Source of the DNA: JBBKXP01 sp038251315
GTDB taxonomy: Bacteria > Pseudomonadota > Alphaproteobacteria > Rhodobacterales > Rhodobacteraceae
Direction: 5' to 3'
Assembly (NCBI GenBank): GCA_038251315.1
Contig: JBBSBK010000010.1
Location: 1 to 55,430 of the forward strand
DNA: 55,430 bases
The notes beneath the pieces were generated by a model. The model ran no database searches. It was given only the letters and a program-made list of their open reading frames with translations, and was not told the origin of the DNA. The position numbers and the translations under genes were made by a program. Numbering within the stretch: position 1 is the first letter of the stretch; every line of letters starts with the position of its first letter. Shown here piece by piece: positions 49,825 to 55,430 of this stretch.

Positions 49825-50147
49825 CAGATCTGCTTTTCCGGCATCTGCACGACAAGGCCTTCCAAGGCGTCCGATACCTTGAGCTGGCATGTCAGGCGTG
49901 ACCGCACCGGGTCGGGCTTGTGCGCAAAGTCGAGCATGTCTTCTTCCATCGCGTCCTTGGCGGGCAGCCGGTCAACCCAGTCGGGCGCGACATAGACGTG
50001 GCAGGTGGAACAGGCACAGGCCCCGCCGCAATCGGCCTCGATCCCCGGAATGCCGTTGTCGCGGGCCCCCTCCATGACGGTCAGGCCGGTCGGCACCTCG
50101 ACCACATGTTCCTTGCCGCCGTGTTCGATGTAGGTGATTTTCGCCAT
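49824..50147 (-). CDS. Adrenodoxin-type 2Fe-2S ferredoxin
   Basis: A 107-residue electron carrier. The cluster cysteines are Cys40, Cys46 and Cys49 (CGGACACSTCHVYV) and Cys87 (RLTCQL), the adrenodoxin-class C-X5-C-X2-C pattern; an extra Cys44 lies within the loop. The acidic stretch AKDAMEEDMLDFAHKPDP is the usual partner-binding face, as in ferredoxins that serve P450s or iron-sulfur assembly. Its partner is not in the window. The stop overlaps the ATG of the FG-GAP-like gene. The start has no strong ribosome site but the N terminus matches the family. Confidence 0.94.
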   Translation of the reverse strand: MAKITYIEHGGKEHVVEVPTGLTVMEGARDNGIPGIEADCGGACACSTCHVYVAPDWVDRLPAKDAMEEDMLDFAHKPDPVRSRLTCQLKVSDALEGLVVQMPEKQI

Positions 50148-50357
50148 GCTTTGCCGGTCCTTGACGTTCAGGTTGGCCCCTGTCTAGGCGAGGGTCAACC
50201 GCCCTGCCAGCCCAAAATCGGTCCGACTGTGCGCCAAAGGCGACAACGCGGCGGCGGGCTTGGGAAATTGGCGCAGTTTGCTTTGCCGTGGACCGGATTT
50301 CGGTTAGGGTGCGGAATAATGATAAACGGGTCAAAGACCCCGGCAGGCAAGGCAGCG

Positions 50358-50891
50358 ATGCAACGACTGACCCTGACCATGGCCCTGTGCGGCCTGCTGG
50401 CTGCCTGCGCCGGTGACGGGCGGCTTCCTTTTGCCCCTTTGCCTGCCTTTAACGTGCCGCATGTCGAAAAGGATGCCTCCGGGCGGTGCTTTGGCCGCGA
50501 TGTCACCCCGGCGGTGATCGAAACAGTCACCGAACAGGTCATGGTGCAGCCGCCAGAGGTGACCGCAGATGGCAGCGTCACCACGCCGGGATCGTTTCGT
50601 ACCGTTACCCGGCAGGAAATCACCCACGAACGGCGCGAAGTGTTGTTCGAAACCTTGTGCCCCGAGGCCCTGACGCCTGATTTCGTCGGGTCACTGCAAC
50701 GCGCGCTGAAGGCGCGGGGGCACTACCGGGGACCGATCAACGGGGTGATGGATGTGCATACCGCCTTGGCGATCAAATCTTTCCAGCGAATCGCCGGTCA
50801 TGACAGCCCGCTGCTGGATATCGCAACGGCGCGCAGTCTGGGGCTGATCGCGCTGACGGCCGAACAGTTAGGCACCGTGCCAGCGCAATGA
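50358..50891 (+). CDS. Peptidoglycan-binding-like lipoprotein
   Basis: A 177-residue lipoprotein. The signal sequence ends in a lipobox with Cys17 (LCGLLAAC), so it should be anchored to the outer or inner membrane. The C-terminal ~65 residues resemble the PG_binding_1 fold (VGSLQRALKARGHYRGPING, then VMDVHTALAIKSFQRIAGHD). A preceding segment has a repeat-like VTEQVMVQPPEVTADGSVTT. The ATG at 50358 is chosen so that the lipobox falls at the usual distance; an in-frame ATG lies further upstream at about 50319. Role probably in cell-wall tethering. A bidirectional terminator follows. Confidence 0.82.
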   Translation: MQRLTLTMALCGLLAACAGDGRLPFAPLPAFNVPHVEKDASGRCFGRDVTPAVIETVTEQVMVQPPEVTADGSVTTPGSFRTVTRQEITHERREVLFETLCPEALTPDFVGSLQRALKARGHYRGPINGVMDVHTALAIKSFQRIAGHDSPLLDIATARSLGLIALTAEQLGTVPAQ

Positions 50892-50892
50892 A

Positions 50893-50918
50893 AAAGGGCG
50901 CCGCAGCGGGCGCCCTTT
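50893..50918. terminator. Bidirectional terminator between lipoprotein and degP genes
   Basis: AAAGGGCG-CC (50893-50902) pairs with GG-CGCCCTTT (50909-50918), a 10-bp stem with a 6-nt loop. On the minus strand it is followed by five T before CATTGC, strong for degP. On the plus strand the T-run is short. Confidence 0.8.
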
Positions 50919-50939
50919 CCGTATTGTTCGAACTTGGGA

Positions 50940-52421
50940 TCAGGGTTCGAGAACCAGCGCCACGAACCGTGGATCACCGCCCCGGCGCACCAGCAACAGA
51001 AGCGATTTGCGACCCGCTTCAGTCGCTTCGTCGATACGGGCCTGAAAATCGGCGACGGTGACGACAGGTTGTTGTCCTGCCTCGGTGATGAGATCACCGG
51101 CCACGATGCCCTTGGTTGCCGCGTCCGAGTCGGGGTTGACCGCGGTGATGACCAGCCCTGTGTCGGTGGTCAGGCCGAACTGTTCGGTCAGATCAGGCGT
51201 GATTTCCGACAAGGACAGACCCAACATTTCGGTCACCTCGGGTGCCTGCGGTTCGGCGATTGCGGCGGCGGGAACTGCTGCCGCTTCGGCGGTTTCGCGG
51301 CGGCCCAGAACGACCGTGATCGGGATCGTTTCACCGTCGCGCAGAACGTCCATCGGGACCGATTTGCCGACCGGCGAGTTGCCGACCATGCGGACCAGAT
51401 CGCGTGTGTCGGGCACGTCGGTGCCGTCGAACGACAGGATCACGTCACCCGACAGCAGGCCGGCGTCTTCGGCCGGACCAGCAGGAACGTCGGTCACCAG
51501 CGCACCATGGGCGGTGCCCAGTCCGGCGATGGCGTCGACCATGTCAGGCGTCACGTCCTGAATGCGCACGCCCAGCCAGCCACGCCGGGTTTCGCCGAAT
51601 TCCTGCAGCTGTGCGACGACGTTACTGACCACGTTGGACGACATCGAAAAGCCGATCCCGATTGACCCACCGTTTGGCGACAGGATCGCGGTGTTCACGC
51701 CGATGACTTCACCATCCAAGTTGAACAGCGGCCCGCCCGAGTTGCCACGGTTGATCGCTGCATCGGTCTGAATGAAATCGTCGTAGGTGCCTGACAAGGC
51801 CCGATTACGCGCCGAAACGATACCGGCCGACACTGAAAAGCCTTGGCCGAGCGGGTTGCCCATGGCCATGACCCAATCGCCGACTCGTGCGCCGTTGGCA
51901 TCGCTGTCGCCAAAGGCGACGAAGGGCAGGTTGGACGCATCGACCTTGAGCACAGCAATGTCGGTGTTCTTGTCGGTGCCGACCAGCGTCGCGGGCAGGC
52001 GGGTTCCGGAAAAGAACTCGATCTCGATTTCGTCGGCACCGTCGATGACGTGGTTGTTGGTGACGATATAGCCATCAGCCGAGACCACGAAACCAGACCC
52101 CAGTGCAGAGGAACGACGTGGCCCCTGATTGCCCTGTTGGTCCTGGAAGTCCTTGAAGAAGTCTTCGAACGGCGATCCTTCGGGGACGATCCCCTGTGGG
52201 CCTGTGCGCCCGGCGACGGTAGTGGTTGTGGTAATGTTGACGACGGCCGGGCTGACCTTTTCGGCCAGATCGGCAAAGCTGACGGGCCGGTCCTGCGCCG
52301 GTGCGGAAGTGGCCTGCGCGAGGGCAAGCGCCAGGGCCAGCATCGCCATCGCCAAGAGAGCGAGGGCCCGTTGGCGCCAATCGTTTATTGTTCGGGAAAC
52401 TGTGATCGCGTGCGATGTCAC
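50940..52421 (-). CDS. degP: Do/DegP-type periplasmic serine endoprotease
   Basis: Degrades or refolds damaged periplasmic proteins. A 493-residue protease with a signal sequence (residues ~20-42, ALLAMAMLALALALAQATSA). The triad is His124 (TNNHVIDG), Asp154 (NTDIAVLK) and Ser228 (NRGNSGGPLF). Two PDZ domains follow (~265-360 and ~395-490). The GTG at 52421 is well supported by AAGGAG 7 bp upstream. A terminator follows its stop. The 195 bp before it carry no other gene. The N terminus is preceded by metY on the same strand. Confidence 0.95.
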   Translation of the reverse strand: MTSHAITVSRTINDWRQRALALLAMAMLALALALAQATSAPAQDRPVSFADLAEKVSPAVVNITTTTTVAGRTGPQGIVPEGSPFEDFFKDFQDQQGNQGPRRSSALGSGFVVSADGYIVTNNHVIDGADEIEIEFFSGTRLPATLVGTDKNTDIAVLKVDASNLPFVAFGDSDANGARVGDWVMAMGNPLGQGFSVSAGIVSARNRALSGTYDDFIQTDAAINRGNSGGPLFNLDGEVIGVNTAILSPNGGSIGIGFSMSSNVVSNVVAQLQEFGETRRGWLGVRIQDVTPDMVDAIAGLGTAHGALVTDVPAGPAEDAGLLSGDVILSFDGTDVPDTRDLVRMVGNSPVGKSVPMDVLRDGETIPITVVLGRRETAEAAAVPAAAIAEPQAPEVTEMLGLSLSEITPDLTEQFGLTTDTGLVITAVNPDSDAATKGIVAGDLITEAGQQPVVTVADFQARIDEATEAGRKSLLLLVRRGGDPRFVALVLEP

Positions 52422-52615
52422 AATGGTGCTCCTTGATGTGGCGTTCGTATGTCTGCGTCAGGGCCGCCCACAGTCGGGGGCCGCGCCGGGGCAACATGAA
52501 CGTAGGACATAGCAGACGCAACGCAAAGCCCGGTCGCGCGGTTTCAACAGCGCGTGACAGAATGAAACAGCCCCAGGCACGGGTGACGCGCCGGGGGGTT
52601 CATGTTGCCGCTGGG

Positions 52616-53908
52616 TCATGCGGTCGCCTTGGCCAGCGCCTGATCCAGATCGGCGATCAGGTCGGCGGGGTCTTCGGTTCCGATCGACAGGCGCACGACG
52701 TTGGGGCCGGCGCCGGCGGCGACCTGCTTGTCCTCGGTCAATTGCCGATGCGTCGTGCTGGCCGGATGCAGGATCAGGCTGCGGGTATCGCCAAGATTCG
52801 CGACGTGGCTGAAAATCTCGAGGTTATCGACCAGCTTGATGCAGGCGTCATAGCCGCCCTTGACGGCAAAGGTGAACAGCCCCCCGGCACCGCGCGGACA
52901 GATTGCCGCGACCCGTTTGTTGTAGGGTGAAGATTTCAGCCCGGCATAGGTGACGAAATCGACGCGCGGATCGTTTTCCAGCCAGGTCGCCACCTTGACC
53001 GCGTTTTCAACGTGCTTTTCCATCCGCAGACTCAGGGTCTCGATCCCCATCAGCGTGTAATGCGCCCCTTGTGGGTTCATCGTCATCCCGAGATCGCGCA
53101 GACCGACGGCGATGGCGTGGAAGGTAAAGGCCATCGGCCCCAGCGCCTCGTGAAACTTGAGGCCGTGATAGGCGGGTTCGGGGGCGGAGAGGGAGGGGAA
53201 CTTGTCGTTCGCAGACCAGTCGAATTTGCCCGAATCGACGATGCAGCCGCCAGTGACAGTGCCATTGCCGGTCAGGTATTTCGTCGTCGAATGGACGACC
53301 AGCGTGGCCCCATGTTCGATGGGCCGGCAGAGGTAGGGGGTTGCCGAGGTATTGTCGACGATCAGCGGCACCTCAGCGGCGTCGGCGATTTGCGCGATGG
53401 CGGGCAAGTCGGTGATGTAACCGCCGGGGTTGGCAATGCTTTCGCAAAACACCGCGCGGGTATCGCCGTCGATGGCCTTTTTCACCGCGTCCAGATCGTC
53501 GAAATCGACGAATTTGGCCGACCAGCCGAACTTGCGGATCGTGTTGGTGAACTGCTGGATCGTGCCACCATATAACCGGGTCGATGCGACGACGTTGCAA
53601 CCGGGGTTCATCAGCGGTAACAGTGCCATGATCTGTGCGGCGTGACCGGATGAACAGCAGACCCCGCCGACGCCACCCTCAAGCGTGGCGATCCGTTCGG
53701 CCAGCGCCGACACCGTCGGGTTGGTCAGGCGCGAATAAATATAGCCGACCTCGGCCAGATTGAACAAGGCCGCCGCGTGGTCGGCATCGCGGAAAACATA
53801 GGCCGTGGTCTGGTGGATCGGAACCTGGCGAGCGCCCGTCGCAGGGTCGGGCTTTGCCCCGGCGTGAATTTGCAGGGTGTCGAAACCGTAAGATGGGCCG
53901 TCGGTCAT
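52616..53908 (-). CDS. metY: O-acetylhomoserine sulfhydrylase-type enzyme
   Basis: A 430-residue PLP enzyme that makes homocysteine (or a related thioether) from O-acetylhomoserine and sulfide. The PLP lysine is Lys210 in VVHSTTKYLTGNG; the N-terminal FDTLQIHAGAKPDPATGARQ and YIYSRLTNPT motifs are those of the MetY group. The ATG at 53908 has an excellent GGGAGG ribosome site. MetY rather than the shorter MetZ is favoured by length and N-terminal motif. No SAM-II riboswitch consensus is seen in the 109 bp upstream. Confidence 0.93.
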   Translation of the reverse strand: MTDGPSYGFDTLQIHAGAKPDPATGARQVPIHQTTAYVFRDADHAAALFNLAEVGYIYSRLTNPTVSALAERIATLEGGVGGVCCSSGHAAQIMALLPLMNPGCNVVASTRLYGGTIQQFTNTIRKFGWSAKFVDFDDLDAVKKAIDGDTRAVFCESIANPGGYITDLPAIAQIADAAEVPLIVDNTSATPYLCRPIEHGATLVVHSTTKYLTGNGTVTGGCIVDSGKFDWSANDKFPSLSAPEPAYHGLKFHEALGPMAFTFHAIAVGLRDLGMTMNPQGAHYTLMGIETLSLRMEKHVENAVKVATWLENDPRVDFVTYAGLKSSPYNKRVAAICPRGAGGLFTFAVKGGYDACIKLVDNLEIFSHVANLGDTRSLILHPASTTHRQLTEDKQVAAGAGPNVVRLSIGTEDPADLIADLDQALAKATA

Positions 53909-54017
53909 GGGATCCTCCCGTTTGAAAATGTTCGCTGGCTGGTGTAGGCGGAAAACGGCGGCCACTCAATCCGTTGTGAGGCAACCGGCAAGCTCGGCGA
54001 CGAATTCCTGACACAGT

Positions 54018-55034
54018 TCAGCGAATCCAGAATCCGTTTGATTTTATCATGTTGCGGATCTGGCGTTCGCGCGACGGCAGGTTGTCCTGATCGAACAGGG
54101 CGCGCACCTTTTCGCCGCGTCCCTGATAGACCATTCGTTTGAATGCACCGTAGTTTTTCAGGTGTTTCTTGATCTTGTTGGGGGCGCAGACCGCTTCGAA
54201 CGCCTGCAAGACGGCGGCATTTTCGCGGGCATAAAGCAGCGGGATCATGCGGTAATGACAGGTCACGTCGCCGTCGAGCCCTGCCAGTTCCGGCCCCGGC
54301 CGGCCGCCGCCGAAGCTGTGGATGACCAGCGGCAACACCACCTGATCGAGCCATGGGTCGAGTGATTGCAACACCAGCGGCGCGGGTCGGTCGTCACGAA
54401 CCGCCAGTGCGTACTCGGTGAACCGCACTCCGAACGTCGCCGGATCGGCGCCAAAGAACCAGCCGGCGTTGAAATAAAGGTACCTTTCCCAGTATTCGTC
54501 AGGCTGCGTCAGATCCCGGCTGCTGGCGAAATCCAGCCCGAATTTGTCGTAAAGCGATTTCCAGATCGCCGTATAACCGGGCCAATACAGCTCTTCTTCG
54601 GGCCAGCTGTTGCTGCGACGCATGGATGCGGCAGGGCGGGTAAAGTCGAAAGGGATGTCGCCCAGTTCGCCCAGCACCAGCGTGTCGGTGTCGAAGAATA
54701 CAAAGGGTTCGCCGGGGGGCAGGGTGGTCAGCCCCTCGATCTTGTTGCCGTGCGGGTAGATGTCGCCGAAATGGACGCTGCCGAACGGCACGATCTCGGC
54801 CCCGAGGTCACCAAGTGCGTCGCGCAGCGGCGGGCTGATCCGGGGATCATTGCGCCAGAGCGGCCCCGGCTGCGGTTCGGCAACGATCAGCCGCCCGGCA
54901 AACCCCGGTGAGTTTTCGCGCAGCGAGGCCGCGAACACCAGGGCTTCGTATTCCAGCCGCCCGGCCTGTCCGACGATCATGATGTTGAACGGCTGTCTTT
55001 TCAAAGGCTGGCTTGCGGTCTTGTTTCGCGCCAT
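54018..55034 (-). CDS. Glycosyltransferase-like protein with DTD motif
   Basis: A 338-residue cytoplasmic protein without signal peptide. The N terminus begins an alternating hydrophobic/charged fold (FNIMIVGQAGRLEYEALVFA), and residues 113-122 give FFDTDTLVLG, the DxD-type metal and nucleotide-sugar motif of GT-A glycosyltransferases (Asp115 and Asp117). Further motifs are YWERYLYFNAGWFFGADP and LQSLDPWLDQVVLPLVIHSF. The family and donor sugar are not identified. The ATG at 55034 (MARNKTASQPLKRQ) matches the likely domain start. It precedes metY by 109 bp on the same strand. Confidence 0.72.
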   Translation of the reverse strand: MARNKTASQPLKRQPFNIMIVGQAGRLEYEALVFAASLRENSPGFAGRLIVAEPQPGPLWRNDPRISPPLRDALGDLGAEIVPFGSVHFGDIYPHGNKIEGLTTLPPGEPFVFFDTDTLVLGELGDIPFDFTRPAASMRRSNSWPEEELYWPGYTAIWKSLYDKFGLDFASSRDLTQPDEYWERYLYFNAGWFFGADPATFGVRFTEYALAVRDDRPAPLVLQSLDPWLDQVVLPLVIHSFGGGRPGPELAGLDGDVTCHYRMIPLLYARENAAVLQAFEAVCAPNKIKKHLKNYGAFKRMVYQGRGEKVRALFDQDNLPSRERQIRNMIKSNGFWIR

Positions 55035-55376
55035 GCTGTGCCTGTCCCGCAATACTGTTGGCGCGACTATACTGTGAACCGGCGGCGCAAGAAAACCCGC
55101 GAGATTGATCGGAGCTCAGCGATGCTCGAGCTGCTTTTGATCTGATCGGGATCGGTTCCAGCGACGTGCACAAGATCCGCCCTGCCTGACGATCCCCGTG
55201 GTCAGCCTGCAATTTATCAAATTGGGACTCATCTTTATGAATGGTGGGCGACCCTGAAGTGCGACTATTTAGCCAAAGCAATGGCTTAGACTGTCAAACC
55301 GCCTGAAACCCTCACACTGTTTTCCTTATCTTTTCGTCCAGTTTGTCAAACCCTTGCGAGGTTTGGAAACGGAAAA

Positions 55377-55403
55377 CCCCCGCCGGGGATGAACCGGCGG
55401 GGG
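55377..55403. other. Strong GC hairpin in the leader of the next gene
   Basis: CCCCCGCCGG (55377-55386) pairs perfectly with CCGGCGGGGG (55394-55403), a 10-bp stem. On the minus strand TTTT follows, so it could terminate leftward transcripts; on the plus strand it sits in the leader 18 bp before the AAGGAG at 55421-55426. Confidence 0.6.
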
Positions 55404-55420
55404 ACAACAGAGGACGACAT

Positions 55421-55430
55421 AAGGAGCTAT
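55421..55430 (+). promoter_or_regulatory. Shine-Dalgarno site of a gene beginning beyond the window
   Basis: AAGGAGCTAT ends the window; AAGGAG at 55421-55426 is a near-perfect ribosome site, so a start codon is expected within a few bases past the edge. Confidence 0.6.

Larger units (their letters stand above)
55035..55430. other. Regulatory-looking terminal region (396 bp, no gene)
   Basis: Contains a short ORF at 55122-55145 encoding MLELLLI behind GGAG, a 15-bp palindrome CAATTT-ATC-AAATTG (55210-55224), an AGCCA/TGGCT repeat (55271-55286) and a direct repeat TGTCAAACC at 55292 and 55345. A strong hairpin and a Shine-Dalgarno sequence close the window. The layout fits the leader of a regulated plus-strand gene just beyond it. 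Confidence 0.55.

Noticed and set aside
53909..54017. SAM-II riboswitch upstream of metY
   Set aside because: The expected pseudoknot consensus is not recognisable in the 109 bp.

Overview
The window looks like chromosomal DNA of a GC-rich alphaproteobacterium of the order Rhodobacterales (Roseobacter/Rhodobacter group). This rests on gene content and protein style: a PhaZ<>PhaC-PhaP-PhaR block, secG next to pyrG, purA followed by a DUF2842 protein, a dispersed intergenic element beginning GCCTCCGGCGGGA, and PuuA-like glutamine synthetases with a PuuD-like amidotransferase. Assignments come from reading motifs and remembered families; no database search was run. I saw no rRNA, tRNA, CRISPR array, insertion sequence or prophage.

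Layout. 1-3.7 kb: 5' part of thrS (minus), a small conserved protein, an ArsR-HTH/SRPBCC regulator divergent from an ABHD10-like hydrolase, and a second hydrolase. 3.8-8.3 kb: polyhydroxyalkanoate (PHA) module with depolymerase phaZ divergent from synthase phaC, then phasin phaP and regulator phaR. PhaR-type CTGC-N3/4-GCAG sites lie before phaC, phaP and phaR. 8.3-9.4 kb: a LysR regulator. 9.4-22.7 kb: a long minus-strand run: rlmJ, an exported protein, an EamA exporter, a TerB-like protein, a PhnD-like protein without signal peptide, a complete polar-amino-acid ABC transporter, then glutamine synthetase, class I amidotransferase, glutamine synthetase, FAD amine oxidase and a DegT aminotransferase. 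Many of these genes overlap by 4 bp. The run resembles a gamma-glutamylation route for an imported amine or amino acid, but the substrate is unknown.

22.8-28 kb: a TerC/YjbE membrane protein behind a potentially structured leader, then pyrG, secG, a four-helix membrane protein, purA and DUF2842. 28-35 kb: a 709-residue acidic protein, thiN, a second EamA exporter, sdaA with a GST, and an unrecognised 134-residue protein behind an unusually AT-rich leader. 35-43.6 kb: rpiA, gor, hflKC, a SIMPL-domain protein and a 966-residue protein that seems to join a GspL/PilM-like N terminus to a GspC-like C terminus.

43.6-55.4 kb: hpd with a divergent Lrp regulator, a Kef-type cation/proton antiporter, cobT and cobS, a periplasmic FG-GAP-like protein coupled to a 2Fe-2S ferredoxin, a lipoprotein, a DegP protease, metY, and a glycosyltransferase-like protein. 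The last 400 bp is a regulatory-looking region ending in a Shine-Dalgarno sequence for a gene that starts beyond the window.

Most of the window is housekeeping. The parts most worth follow-up are the 9.4-20.2 kb operon, the secretion-like fusion protein, the orphan gene at 34.5 kb, and several precise palindromic sites.
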